33,719 nt of DNA. Origin: Opitutales bacterium. GTDB taxonomy: Bacteria; Verrucomicrobiota; Verrucomicrobiia; Opitutales; UBA953. Numbering within the stretch: the first letter of the stretch is position 1; the number at the start of each line of letters is the position of its first letter. The notes under the pieces are model-generated. The model was not told the DNA's origin, made no database searches, and saw only the letters and a list, made by a program, of their open reading frames with translations. The translations under genes were made by a program, and so were the position numbers. The DNA lies in contig JAEMQU010000007.1 in the NCBI GenBank assembly GCA_016463705.1, forward strand, positions 47,507 to 81,225, read 5' to 3'. Positions 8,944 through 17,213 of the stretch are shown here, in pieces.

Positions 8944-9783
8944 TTAGGAAACCGATTGAACCAGCTGATTCGCTTTGTGCAATTCGTAAGCTTCACGCTG
9001 CGCCGTAATTAATTTCATCAACTCGGCCCGATCTACCACGCGAATCGTTCCGTCCATTTCTTCAACAATGGCGGTTAAGGATTCAACCCAATCGCCAGAA
9101 TTTAAATAGCGCACTTTGCCCATCATCCGGTCTTCTGCTTTGTGAATGTGACCGCACATCACGCCATCGCATCCGCGACGTTGGGCGAGCGTTTGAATGT
9201 GTTCTTCGAAGCGTGAAATAAAACTCACCGCTTGTTTAACTTTTCCTTTAATCGCTTGGGAGAGTGAGAAATATTCTTTGCCGCGCCAAGCTCTCCAGCG
9301 ATTGTAGAAGCGGTTGATATTGAGCAGCATTTGGTAGCTCATATCGCCTAGAATCGCTAACCAGCGCATCTTCGCCGTGACGGTGTCGAACACATCACCA
9401 TGGATACAGAGATATTTTTTACCATCCGCGGATTCGTGAATATGTTCTTCGGCTAATTCAATGCGATCGAGGCTGATGGGGATGAGGCGACGAATAAAGT
9501 CATCGTGATTACCGCGCAGATAAATCATCTGAGTGCCGTCTTTTTCTGCCATCTTCAAAAGTCGACGAACCACCGCCGTGTGAGCGGGACCCCAGTAATT
9601 ATTTCTTTGCAGCGACCAGAGATCAATGATGTCGCCATTCAAAATCATTTTTTGGCAACGCACCCCGCGTAAAACTTCGAGTAATTCACGCGCTTGAGCG
9701 TCCTTGGTGCCCAAGTGCAAATCCGACAAGATAATCGTCCGAAAATGGACTTTAGCACTCATTGGGCGTGGTATGGACTCCAT
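8944..9783 (-). CDS. LpxH-like metallophosphoesterase (UDP-2,3-diacylglucosamine diphosphatase family)
   Basis: The 279-residue protein has the full calcineurin-type metal set: DLH at 21-23, GDIID at 50-54, GNHDD at 91-95, HGD at 128-130 and GHIH at 211-214. The long helical insertion between HGD and GHIH (about 135-200, with MLLNINRFYNRW and KGKVKQAVSFISRFEEHI) is the lipid-binding 'lid' of LpxH-type enzymes and separates it from ordinary phosphoesterases. LpxH cleaves UDP-diacylglucosamine to lipid X in lipid A synthesis. Proteins of this subtype next to a glycosyltransferase are often annotated as UDP-2,3-diacylglucosamine diphosphatase, but true substrate identity is not fixed by sequence. 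A second ATG at 9762 would remove seven residues. TATAGT at 9791-9796 (read on the minus strand) lies only 7 bases before the ATG. Confidence 0.82.
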   Translation of the reverse strand: MESIPRPMSAKVHFRTIILSDLHLGTKDAQARELLEVLRGVRCQKMILNGDIIDLWSLQRNNYWGPAHTAVVRRLLKMAEKDGTQMIYLRGNHDDFIRRLIPISLDRIELAEEHIHESADGKKYLCIHGDVFDTVTAKMRWLAILGDMSYQMLLNINRFYNRWRAWRGKEYFSLSQAIKGKVKQAVSFISRFEEHIQTLAQRRGCDGVMCGHIHKAEDRMMGKVRYLNSGDWVESLTAIVEEMDGTIRVVDRAELMKLITAQREAYELHKANQLVQSVS

Positions 9784-9838
9784 GTGCCAAACTATACACT
9801 AAAATTGTGTCAAAACGGTGTCTTCCAAGCCCCACGAT

Positions 9839-9866
9839 TGTTACGAATTGAAGTCTTTTCGTAACA
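9839..9866. other. Perfect 9-base inverted repeat between the LpxH-like and lyase genes
   Basis: TGTTACGAA (9839-9847) and TTCGTAACA (9858-9866) form a perfect inverted repeat around a 10-base spacer. It lies 32 bases past the end of the alginate-lyase-family gene and about 56 bases upstream of the LpxH-like start, both on the minus strand. No T-run follows on either strand, so it is not a standard intrinsic terminator. It could be an operator for the lipid genes or a 3' end stem for the lyase transcript. Confidence 0.45.
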
Positions 9867-9898
9867 TAACTGCAATAATTGCCATTTTTGCCCTTCAT

Positions 9899-11107
9899 TT
9901 ATTTTCGGTACAAAATCTGAAAGCGTTCTTTGGGCGCCTCATCAAATTTTTTGATGATCTTTTCGTACTCAGGTGCATCGAAGGCGAGAGCGGCCTGCCT
10001 CAAGAGCGGGAGCATATTACTTTCATCGATCTCTTTAATTTGTTTATAAGGCCATTTCGCCGGAGGCTGATTAATGTAGGGCAGTAAAAAGTCCAATGCC
10101 TTACGCAGGGATCGGGAGTCTTTATTATTTTTTCGCCACAAGTCGACGCCCGCATGTTCTCCGAGATTAGCTAAGGTAAAAAATGCATCTAAATTCATAC
10201 AAGAATAACTGAACGAGGCCGTTCGGGCTAACTCTTCAGGCTGTTTTCCATCGGACTCAATTTGAGCAGGGATTCTTTTTGTGCGCACCGCTTCTATGAT
10301 TTTTTTGGCGTCCTCTTTTTTTCCTAATCCTAGAGCGAGGTGAGCAGCTTGCACATCAAACCACGTGCCGTGATTATTCGTCGCTGCGCGTTCCGCTTTA
10401 CCGTTCGGACTTTTCATGAGCCAGTCGTAATAAGATGTCATCCACTGGATCAGCGCCTTTTGGTTAGCCTCGGTAAAATCACTGGTATTACTGATTAAAT
10501 TAGCTGAATCGAGCACCAACCCCATTCGGCGCGTATCTAAAACTCCTTCACCCCGACCATCGGTTCGGCCGGCAATCGCTTGGGCAAAATTGAGGTTCGG
10601 ATTCATCTTCGTATCAGGATTTAAAAACCAAACTTTAATTAATTTCGCAGCATGATCAGCGTATTTTTTTTCGCGGGTAAAATAATAGGCCAAAGCCAAA
10701 GTCTCTATCCGATCAAGGGTGCGACCGAACCGAACTCGGTCACTGTTTTCTTCATTTTTAGATTCTGGATTCACCTTACCATCTTGGCGCATGTAGGGCA
10801 GACCATTTGATTTTGAAGGATCGGGCCAAAAGTAAGGAGCGATACTCATGTAGTCGTGCTTATTTCCCGACGGAGGAACTTTCGTCTTATCCATGACCGA
10901 CTCCGGTTCCGCCTTAAGACACTTATTGGCGTCGGTAATTATTTTATTAACCGCCGTTAACTCGGGCTCTCTCCCTCCTAAATAACTACTTTTCGATTTA
11001 GCCAAAGCACCGGGCTTGGCCCCAAAATAATCGCTCGGCGAGCCGGCCCAAAGCATCACCTGGCCCATGAGAAATAGGCAAAGAGTGAAAACGGGGGTAG
11101 TTCTCAT
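9899..11107 (-). CDS. Secreted alginate-lyase-family protein
   Basis: The 402-residue protein starts with a signal peptide (about 1-21, ending MLWAG) and then shows the (alpha/alpha) toroid motifs of the alginate lyase family PF05426, as in PL5 and related families: KHDYMSIAPYFWPDP at 83-97, NNHGTW at 244-249, and DGKQPEELARTASFSYSCMNLDAF around 286-309. By analogy with A1-III lyases, H246 and Y301 are the likely catalytic pair, separated by nearly the same distance as in that enzyme. It should cut a uronic-acid polysaccharide by beta-elimination in the periplasm or outside the cell; whether the substrate is alginate or a glucuronan cannot be decided here. It stands alone, with no transporter, sulfatase or TonB receptor beside it, and is divergent from nuoB. 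AT-rich TTATAAATAC directly precedes the ATG, with no Shine-Dalgarno. Confidence 0.82.
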   Translation of the reverse strand: MRTTPVFTLCLFLMGQVMLWAGSPSDYFGAKPGALAKSKSSYLGGREPELTAVNKIITDANKCLKAEPESVMDKTKVPPSGNKHDYMSIAPYFWPDPSKSNGLPYMRQDGKVNPESKNEENSDRVRFGRTLDRIETLALAYYFTREKKYADHAAKLIKVWFLNPDTKMNPNLNFAQAIAGRTDGRGEGVLDTRRMGLVLDSANLISNTSDFTEANQKALIQWMTSYYDWLMKSPNGKAERAATNNHGTWFDVQAAHLALGLGKKEDAKKIIEAVRTKRIPAQIESDGKQPEELARTASFSYSCMNLDAFFTLANLGEHAGVDLWRKNNKDSRSLRKALDFLLPYINQPPAKWPYKQIKEIDESNMLPLLRQAALAFDAPEYEKIIKKFDEAPKERFQILYRK

Positions 11108-11243
11108 GTATTTATAACAAAATTAAAATGCTCATGTTTCGGCAATAACCAAAGCGCTGGTGATAAAATAGGCTAAAAGAATTTCAAAGTTTCCGCCCTT
11201 CACACTTGCACCCAAGGGGGGCACTTCTAACTTGCAGTTTCCC

Positions 11244-11777
11244 ATGGTTAAATCCGATTTTGGCTATAACAGTAAGATTGAAGGCGAAGTCATCGTGACT
11301 CGTGCCGATGCCGTCGTCAACTGGGTGCGTAGTCACTCCGTTTGGCCGATGCCTATGGGACTCGCCTGTTGCGCCATCGAACTGATGGCTGCCGGTGGAT
11401 CCCGATTTGATATTTCGCGTTTCGGTATGGAAGTCATGCGCTTCTCCCCTCGCCAAGCGGACTGCATGATTGTCTCCGGAACAGTCACTTACAAGATGGC
11501 CGAAGTCGTTCGTCGTATTTACGACCAAATGGCTGAACCTAAATGGGTCGTCGCCATGGGTGCCTGTGCTTCTTCCGGCGGTATGTATCGCTCTTACGCT
11601 ACTCTGCAAGGCGTCGATAATATCGTCCCCGTAGACATTTACATTTCGGGATGTCCCCCACGCCCTGAAGCGTTGCTCGATGGCATGATGCTCTTGCAGG
11701 AAAAAATTCGTCAAGAAGGTGGATCGCTTAAACGCACATTTCGTGGACGCACGGTCGACACTAAAATCGTTAGCTAA
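11244..11777 (+). CDS. nuoB: NADH-quinone oxidoreductase subunit B
   Basis: NuoB carries cluster N2, the last iron-sulfur centre before quinone, in the peripheral arm of complex I. The four ligands are visible in 177 residues: the adjacent cysteines of GLACCAIE (42-43), GACAS (C108) and SGCPPRPE (C137). I take ATG at 11244, giving MVKSDFGYN; a TTG at 11232 would add four residues and is less likely. It is the first gene of the rightward nuo group, with nuoC five bases after its stop. The usual nuoA is absent upstream, where the divergent lyase gene lies 136 bases away. Confidence 0.95.
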   Translation: MVKSDFGYNSKIEGEVIVTRADAVVNWVRSHSVWPMPMGLACCAIELMAAGGSRFDISRFGMEVMRFSPRQADCMIVSGTVTYKMAEVVRRIYDQMAEPKWVVAMGACASSGGMYRSYATLQGVDNIVPVDIYISGCPPRPEALLDGMMLLQEKIRQEGGSLKRTFRGRTVDTKIVS

Positions 11778-11782
11778 ATTCC

Positions 11783-12370
11783 ATGGACGTTCTCGCGCTC
11801 ACTCAAAAATTTCCGCAGACCCAAAATTTAGCGGGACAAGACATGACCACGTTTGCGGTCAACAGTAGCGAATTAGCAGACATCGTTAAATATTTACGCG
11901 ACGAACAGGGCTTTGATTTACTGGCTGATCTTTGCGGCATGGATTGGAAAGACCGCACTCCACAATTCGGAGTCGTCATCCATTTACTCAGCACGAAGAA
12001 CCGCGAATACGTCCGCTTACACGCACCCTGCGTTGATGATACCGTGCCCACGATTTCCGACATTCACCCAGGCGCTAATTGGCACGAGCGTGAAGCGTAT
12101 GATATGTTTGGGATTAAATTTATCGGCCATCCCGATCCTCGCCGCATTTTAATGTGGGAAGCTTATCCGTATCACCCACTCCGCAAAGATTTTCCCTTAG
12201 CAGGCATTGAAGTTCCCTTCCCTGCGGCTGACGTCGCTGCCGTCACGGGTCAAACCGTTGAACCCGCACCGATGATGGGCGGACCGTTCGTTTCGAGCGG
12301 TGGCCTCATGTCAGGCGCCGAACCTCAAGCCCTCGACCAATCTTGGAACGAGGAAAAACCAAAATCTTAA
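11783..12370 (+). CDS. nuoC: NADH-quinone oxidoreductase subunit C
   Basis: This 195-residue protein is the 30 kDa subunit of the complex I peripheral arm. The signature HEREAYDMFGIKFIGHPDPRRILM spans about 101-124 and is followed by YHPLRKDFPL. After about residue 150 there is a Pro/Ala/Gly-rich tail (PAADVAAVTGQTVEPAPMMGG and on) not seen in the minimal subunit. It is not fused to NuoD, unlike in E. coli. The nuoD GTG begins four bases after its stop codon, indicating tight coupling. Confidence 0.94.
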   Translation: MDVLALTQKFPQTQNLAGQDMTTFAVNSSELADIVKYLRDEQGFDLLADLCGMDWKDRTPQFGVVIHLLSTKNREYVRLHAPCVDDTVPTISDIHPGANWHEREAYDMFGIKFIGHPDPRRILMWEAYPYHPLRKDFPLAGIEVPFPAADVAAVTGQTVEPAPMMGGPFVSSGGLMSGAEPQALDQSWNEEKPKS

Positions 12371-12374
12371 TTTC

Positions 12375-13601
12375 GTGAAAACCACTAAAGAAATTTCTCT
12401 GGGCGATATCGCCGCACGCTCCGAAGAGTTGCGCGGAGAAAGTATGACCCTCAACATGGGTCCCTCTCACCCCGCCACCCACGGCGTACTGCGTCTTTCA
12501 CTCGAACTCGATGGCGACACCGTAACCAAGTGCGACCCGGTCATTGGCTATCTGCACCGCGGGGATGAAAAAATTGCGGAGAACATGACTTATAATCAGT
12601 TCGTTCCTTATACCGATCGCTTAGATTATCTCGCTCCCCTTGCTAACAATGTCGCTTACGCGATTGCCGTTGAAAAATTAGCCGGACTGAAAATGCCCGA
12701 GCGCTGTGAAGCGATTCGTGTAGTCTGCTGCGAAATGGCTCGTATCTCTTCTCACTTATTAGGACTTGGAGTTTATGCGATGGATACCGGTGCATGGACG
12801 GTCTTCATGTATACTTTCACCGAGCGCGAAAAACTTTACACCCTCTTTGAAGAACTTACCGGTGCACGTTTTACAACCAGTTACACTCGTATTGGTGGAC
12901 TCACGCGCGACTTACCTGAAGGCTGGCTCCAACGCGTCGAAACTTTCTGCGATGGTGTTTTAAAAACCATCGACGAAGTGGATCGCCTCCTCACCCGTAA
13001 CGGTATCTTCCTCGAACGCACCGAAGGTATCGCCCCCATTTCTAAAGAGCTCGCGCTCGCTTACGGTTTAACCGGACCCAACTTACGTGCCTCCGGTGTG
13101 GCTTTCGATTTACGTAAAGATAAGCCCTACTCTGGATACGAAAAATATGATTTTGATATTCCGGTAGGAACGAAGGGCGATTGCTTTGATCGTTATTTAG
13201 TCCGGATGGAAGAGGTTCGTCAGTCCGTCCGCATTCTTCGCCAAGTGATTAAGACCATGCCAGGTGGCGCTTGGTACGCTGAAGACGCGAAGAAAATTTT
13301 CCTTCCCCCGAAAGCCAAAATCATGACGAAGATGGAAGAGCTCATTCAGAATTTCATGTTGGTGACCGAAGGCCCACAGATTCCTGCGGGCGAAATTTAT
13401 TTTGAAGCGGAAAATCCTAAAGGCTCACTCGGATTTTATATCGTCTCCAACGGAGGCGGTGTGCCCTATCGCTTAAGAATTCACGGACCCAGTTTCGTGA
13501 GCTTAAGTATTCTCCCTGCCATCGTGCCGGGTAATTTCCTCACCGATATTTCATCTATTCTCGGGTCACTCGACTTCGTGATGGGTGAATGTGATCGCTA
13601 A
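12375..13601 (+). CDS. nuoD: NADH-quinone oxidoreductase subunit D
   Basis: NuoD is the 49 kDa subunit that, with NuoB, lines the quinone-reduction chamber. NMGPSHPATHG at 27-37 is the family signature, with the histidines lining the quinone head-group site; later come GYLHRGDEKIAEN and the C-terminal MGECDR. I start at GTG 12375, giving 408 residues, because the 75 bases upstream in frame lie inside nuoC and read as non-family sequence. An ATG 23 codons later (MTLNMGPSH) would cut into the usual N-terminus. nuoE follows after two bases. Confidence 0.94.
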   Translation: MKTTKEISLGDIAARSEELRGESMTLNMGPSHPATHGVLRLSLELDGDTVTKCDPVIGYLHRGDEKIAENMTYNQFVPYTDRLDYLAPLANNVAYAIAVEKLAGLKMPERCEAIRVVCCEMARISSHLLGLGVYAMDTGAWTVFMYTFTEREKLYTLFEELTGARFTTSYTRIGGLTRDLPEGWLQRVETFCDGVLKTIDEVDRLLTRNGIFLERTEGIAPISKELALAYGLTGPNLRASGVAFDLRKDKPYSGYEKYDFDIPVGTKGDCFDRYLVRMEEVRQSVRILRQVIKTMPGGAWYAEDAKKIFLPPKAKIMTKMEELIQNFMLVTEGPQIPAGEIYFEAENPKGSLGFYIVSNGGGVPYRLRIHGPSFVSLSILPAIVPGNFLTDISSILGSLDFVMGECDR

Positions 13602-13603
13602 AC

Positions 13604-14137
13604 ATGTCGCTCAAACCTTCCACCCTTTCTCAGGCCGATACGATTATCGCCCAGTACCCACAAAAGCGTAGCGCAACCATGCCTCTCTTACACTTGGTGC
13701 AAGAGGACCGTGGTTTCATCACGCAAGAAGACATGGCTTGGGTCGCGGAAAAAGTCGGCGTCACTCCGATTCAAGTTTTGGAAGTCGTTACGTTCTACCC
13801 GATGTTCCGTCAGCAAGCCATTGGCCGTCGCCACGTCAAAGTCTGTCGTACCCTTTCCTGCGCACTCCGCGGATCTTATGCGTTGATGGAAAGTTTGGAG
13901 AAATCTTTAAACTGTCCGCGCGGCGAAACTTCAGCAGACGGAAATTTTACTTTAGAATTTGTGGAGTGTATCGCGGATTGTGGTTGTGGACCCGTCGTTC
14001 AAGTGGACCACGCTTTACACGAAAACATTGCTCCCGAAAAAGCTGCGGAGTTTGCTGAGCAAATTAAAAACAGTCTCAAAGATTCCAATTACGGAAAAAA
14101 CCAACCCCAACCCGGTACACCTGAGTGGAACGGATAA
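13604..14137 (+). CDS. nuoE: NADH-quinone oxidoreductase subunit E
   Basis: NuoE is the 24 kDa thioredoxin-fold subunit holding the [2Fe-2S] cluster N1a in the NADH module. The ligands are C81 and C86 (CRTLSC) and C122 and C126 (CIADCGC), exactly the family pattern, after the helical start with LLHLVQEDRGFI. At 177 residues it is about normal length, ending in a Pro/Gly-rich tail. It sits between nuoD and nuoF; its partner NuoF begins 20 bases downstream. Confidence 0.94.
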   Translation: MSLKPSTLSQADTIIAQYPQKRSATMPLLHLVQEDRGFITQEDMAWVAEKVGVTPIQVLEVVTFYPMFRQQAIGRRHVKVCRTLSCALRGSYALMESLEKSLNCPRGETSADGNFTLEFVECIADCGCGPVVQVDHALHENIAPEKAAEFAEQIKNSLKDSNYGKNQPQPGTPEWNG

Positions 14138-14157
14138 ACCTCTAATCACTTTATAAA

Positions 14158-15507
14158 ATGTCTGCCGTCGAACGCCCTCTTATTTACGCCAATCTGCGCA
14201 AGCCAGGTTACAGCATCGACATCGATTGCTATATCAAACACGGCGGTTACGAAGCCCTTAAAAAGGCGGTCGCGATGAAGCCCGATGAAGTTTGCAAAGA
14301 AGTTGAAATTTCCGGTCTCCGTGGTCGTGGGGGTGCTGGTTTTCCCACCGGCATGAAGTGGAAATTCCTCGATCGTAAATCGGGCAAGCCCTGCTACCTC
14401 GTCGTCAATGCCGACGAATCTGAACCCGGTACCTTTAAAGACCGACAAATTATTTATAAAGATCCGCACCAAATGCTCGAAGGCATTGCGATCACTGCGT
14501 GGGCCATTCAAGCCAAGCAGATTTTTATTTATATCCGTGGTGAATTTCAACACGGTGCAAAAATTTTAGAGAACGCTATTGCGGAAGCGAAAGCTAAAGG
14601 ATTCTTAGGAAATAATATTTTAGGCAGCGGCTATTCTTGTGATGTCGTCGTGCATCGTGGCGGTGGTTGCTATGTGTGCGGTGAAGAAACCGGACTGATC
14701 GAATCACTCGAAGGCAAACGCGGTTATCCTCGCATAAAGCCTCCCTACTTCCCTGCCGTACTCGGAGTTTATAACTGCCCGACGATTGTAAATAATGCGG
14801 AGACGCTGGCACAAGTGAAGCACGTGTTAACTTTCGGTGGTGCTGAGTTTGCGAAAATTGGTATCCCTGGTGATAGCGGAACGCACATCTGGGGAGTCAG
14901 CGGACTCGTTAAACGTCCCGGACTCTACGAAATCGAAGCGGGTAAAGCGACTTTCGGACAACTCCTTTATGATTTCTGTGGTGGACCTCTCGAAGGTCGA
15001 ACATTCAAAGCGATTATTCCTGGTGGATCTTCGACCAAAATTTTGAAATTTGGTGAACGCTTCAAAGGTAAGCTCCCGAACGGACAAGAGTTTGATTGGG
15101 CGCTCGAAGATATTCCTCTCGATTCCAATAGCATCGCTGCGTGTGGTACTGGACTCGGCACCGGCGGAACCATTGTCATCGATGACTCCGTGGAAATGAT
15201 TCAAGCGCTCTCGAATCTAAATGCATTTTATGCCCATGAAACCTGCGGACAATGCACCCCTTGTCGCGAAGGTTCCTTATGGTTAAGTCGCGTTTCTAAA
15301 CGCATTACCACCGGCGGCGGATTAGAATCTGACGTCTCTCTCTTACTCGATATCGCCAATCAAGTAGCTGGGCGCACGATTTGTGCTCACGGTGAAGCGG
15401 TCGCTTGGCCCGTACAATCGGCGGTGCCGAAATTTAAAGACGAATACCTCGACTCCATTAAGCGTCGTCAAAACGGTGATTTCGTTTCCCCTCTCAAACT
15501 TATCTAA
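14158..15507 (+). CDS. nuoF: NADH-quinone oxidoreductase subunit F (NADH/FMN-binding)
   Basis: NuoF is the NADH-oxidising flavoprotein of complex I, 449 residues. SGLRGRGGAGFPTG at 52-65 is the glycine-rich NADH-binding loop, NADESEPGTFKDR about 84-96 belongs to the FMN site, and the [4Fe-4S] N3 ligands are C363, C366 and C369 (CGQCTPC) plus C409 (TICAHGEA). It ends two bases before ppnP, which interrupts the usual order nuoF-nuoG. Confidence 0.95.
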   Translation: MSAVERPLIYANLRKPGYSIDIDCYIKHGGYEALKKAVAMKPDEVCKEVEISGLRGRGGAGFPTGMKWKFLDRKSGKPCYLVVNADESEPGTFKDRQIIYKDPHQMLEGIAITAWAIQAKQIFIYIRGEFQHGAKILENAIAEAKAKGFLGNNILGSGYSCDVVVHRGGGCYVCGEETGLIESLEGKRGYPRIKPPYFPAVLGVYNCPTIVNNAETLAQVKHVLTFGGAEFAKIGIPGDSGTHIWGVSGLVKRPGLYEIEAGKATFGQLLYDFCGGPLEGRTFKAIIPGGSSTKILKFGERFKGKLPNGQEFDWALEDIPLDSNSIAACGTGLGTGGTIVIDDSVEMIQALSNLNAFYAHETCGQCTPCREGSLWLSRVSKRITTGGGLESDVSLLLDIANQVAGRTICAHGEAVAWPVQSAVPKFKDEYLDSIKRRQNGDFVSPLKLI

Positions 15508-15509
15508 TC

Positions 15510-15824
15510 ATGGAATTCAAAAACGTTACCGCTGTCGCTAAAGCCAATGTCTACTTCGACGGAAAAGTAGTCTCACACAGCATTCTCTTGGCGAGTGGTG
15601 AAAAGAAAACTCTCGGACTGATTTATCCAGGATCGTACCACTTCGGAACGGACAAAGCTGAAATCATGGAAATCACCGACGGAAGTTGCGTGGTGACGAT
15701 TGATGGATCCAAAGAAGAAAAGACTTATGCAGCGGGTACGAAATTTGATGTACCTGCGAAATCAGGTTTCACCATCGCGGTCCCCTCGGGTATTTGTCAG
15801 TATATCTGCAGTTTTATTGGATAA
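15510..15824 (+). CDS. ppnP: Pyrimidine/purine nucleoside phosphorylase (PpnP/YaiE family)
   Basis: The 104-residue product matches the small cupin-type PpnP family (formerly DUF1255), which splits nucleosides with phosphate into base and ribose 1-phosphate. Visible family features are YFDGKVVSHSI near the start, LIYPGSYHFGT, EIMEITDGSCVV in the middle, AAGTKFDVPAKSGFTI, and the final CQYICSF. It begins two bases after the nuoF stop, so it must be cotranscribed with complex I genes although it has no known role there. A hairpin directly follows its stop codon. No other nucleoside-salvage gene is nearby. Confidence 0.88.
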   Translation: MEFKNVTAVAKANVYFDGKVVSHSILLASGEKKTLGLIYPGSYHFGTDKAEIMEITDGSCVVTIDGSKEEKTYAAGTKFDVPAKSGFTIAVPSGICQYICSFIG

Positions 15825-15831
15825 AGTGAGA

Positions 15832-15845
15832 GCACCCTCGGGTGC
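15832..15845. terminator. Compact hairpin after ppnP, possible terminator
   Basis: GCACCCTCGGGTGC is a perfect palindrome able to form a 5-base stem on a CTCG tetraloop, seven bases after the ppnP stop. Only a poor T-rich stretch follows (GCTTGCTTTCC), so on the plus strand it would be a weak intrinsic terminator at best; it may partly separate nuoB-F/ppnP from the methyltransferase and nuoG. Confidence 0.35.
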
Positions 15846-15884
15846 ACGCTTGCTTTCCTACTTGGGGTATTAGACCTTTACGCC

Positions 15885-17099
15885 ATGTCCGAAACCTTTG
15901 GTAGTTCTCCTGTGCCTTTCAGCACTCCCGCCAAAGAAAAGCCATGGGTGCAGTTAAAGACTTTCACATCGAAACCTAACATCTTCCGTTCGATGGTCGG
16001 AGATGTTTCTCCTGATGCACGCCAAGGTGACATCGTCGCTGCGTACGATAAACAAGGATCCCCGATTGGTTATGGTTTTTGGAATCCGGGTGCACCTATC
16101 GCACTACGTATTGTAAAATCAACCCCAGGAAAACCCGATGAAGGTTGGTTTGAAGGAGCGATTAAGAGAGCCGTCGCCCTTCGAAAAGATATTTTAAAAT
16201 TAGATGCCGATACGGATGCCTACCGCGTGGTTAATGGTGACGGCGATTTTCTCTCTGGCTTAGTCGTCGATAAACTCGGCGACACCCTCTCCATTGAAGT
16301 TTCGTCGATTGCGGTGATGCGTCGTCTCCCCCGCTGGCTAAAAATTTTACACGAAGCCATCGGAACGAAAAAAGAAATTGTGCAAGTCGACGAACACGTC
16401 GCTCGCGTTGAAGGTATCATGCCTTCCGATATTCCCAGTTCATCGGTACGCTTTGTGAAGATTAAGGAGTTTGGTGTCGTACAAGAAGTCGACTTCGCTG
16501 AGGGCCATAAAACGGGCTTTTTCTGCGACCAACGTGATAATCGCCGGCGCTTCGCCCAACTCGCTAAAGGGCTTAAAGTATTAGACCTTTGTTGCTACTC
16601 GGGCGGATTTTCCGTCGCTGCCAAATTGGCGGGGGCGACAGAAGTCACCGGCGTGGATCTCGACGAGAAAGCCATCGAACGCGCTAAGAGAAATATGAAT
16701 TTAAATAATGTGCGTTGTGAATTCGTTCACGCCGATGCGTTTAGTTGGATTCGTCAGATGCAGAAGAACGGAAAGACTTGGGACATCGTTCTTTGCGATC
16801 CGCCCAAATTCGTGGATAGTCGCGATGAAGAGTTTCAAGCTGAGGGACTTAAAAAATATAATGACTTGAATGTGTTGGCCATGCAGATGGTAGCACCGGG
16901 AGGATTGTTTGTGACCTGCTCTTGCTCGGGATTGGTCACACCCGAAGCCTTTGAGGACCTAGTCGTCAAAGCCTCACACCGTTACGCTAAGCGCCTGCAG
17001 ATTTTTGATCGCACCGGACCAGGTTCTGACCACCCCAATGCCTCCAATCACCCCGAAGGACGCTATCTTAAGGTGATTTGGAGTAGGATAATGAGTTAA
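15885..17099 (+). CDS. Class I SAM-dependent rRNA methyltransferase, RlmI-like
   Basis: The 404-residue protein has the RlmI/YccW architecture: an N-terminal PUA-like RNA-binding domain (about 20-95), a central EEHD-like domain with RVVNGDGDFLSGLVVDKLGD (114-133), and a C-terminal Rossmann methyltransferase. Motif I is LDLCCYSGGFSV at 233-244, the acidic ribose contact is GVDLD (256-260), and motif IV is CDPPKF at 304-309, followed by TCSCSG. RlmI makes 5-methylcytosine at position 1962 of 23S rRNA in E. coli; the exact target here is inferred from family. It lies between ppnP and nuoG, on the same strand as the complex I genes, with 60 and 114 bases on either side, so it may form its own unit. 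GGTATTAGAC lies 11 bases before the ATG. Confidence 0.87.
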   Translation: MSETFGSSPVPFSTPAKEKPWVQLKTFTSKPNIFRSMVGDVSPDARQGDIVAAYDKQGSPIGYGFWNPGAPIALRIVKSTPGKPDEGWFEGAIKRAVALRKDILKLDADTDAYRVVNGDGDFLSGLVVDKLGDTLSIEVSSIAVMRRLPRWLKILHEAIGTKKEIVQVDEHVARVEGIMPSDIPSSSVRFVKIKEFGVVQEVDFAEGHKTGFFCDQRDNRRRFAQLAKGLKVLDLCCYSGGFSVAAKLAGATEVTGVDLDEKAIERAKRNMNLNNVRCEFVHADAFSWIRQMQKNGKTWDIVLCDPPKFVDSRDEEFQAEGLKKYNDLNVLAMQMVAPGGLFVTCSCSGLVTPEAFEDLVVKASHRYAKRLQIFDRTGPGSDHPNASNHPEGRYLKVIWSRIMS

Positions 17100-17138
17100 T
17101 CGGGTAGGTTATTTATAGGCACCTGTAAGTATATCTAG

Positions 17139-17181
17139 AGCCCCCTCAACTTTCTCCCTTTCCCACTTGCGACTGGGGGCT
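17139..17181. other. Long-loop inverted repeat in front of nuoG
   Basis: AGCCCCC (17139-17145) and GGGGGCT (17175-17181) are perfectly complementary across a 29-base, pyrimidine-rich loop, in the 114-base gap between the methyltransferase gene and nuoG. It could fold in the nuoG leader. There is no T-run directly after it and no match to a riboswitch that I recognise. Confidence 0.3.
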
Positions 17182-17213
17182 GGTATCCTACTTTTCGGAC
17201 ATATTTCCTCAGT

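Noticed and set aside
11184-11714. Open frame of 176 codons on the minus strand, opposite nuoB
   Set aside because: A His/Asp-rich shadow frame; nuoB on the plus strand has all cluster ligands.
12300-12374. Upstream GTG start for nuoD
   Set aside because: The extra 25 codons overlap nuoC in another frame and do not look like NuoD; GTG at 12375 gives the usual N-terminus.
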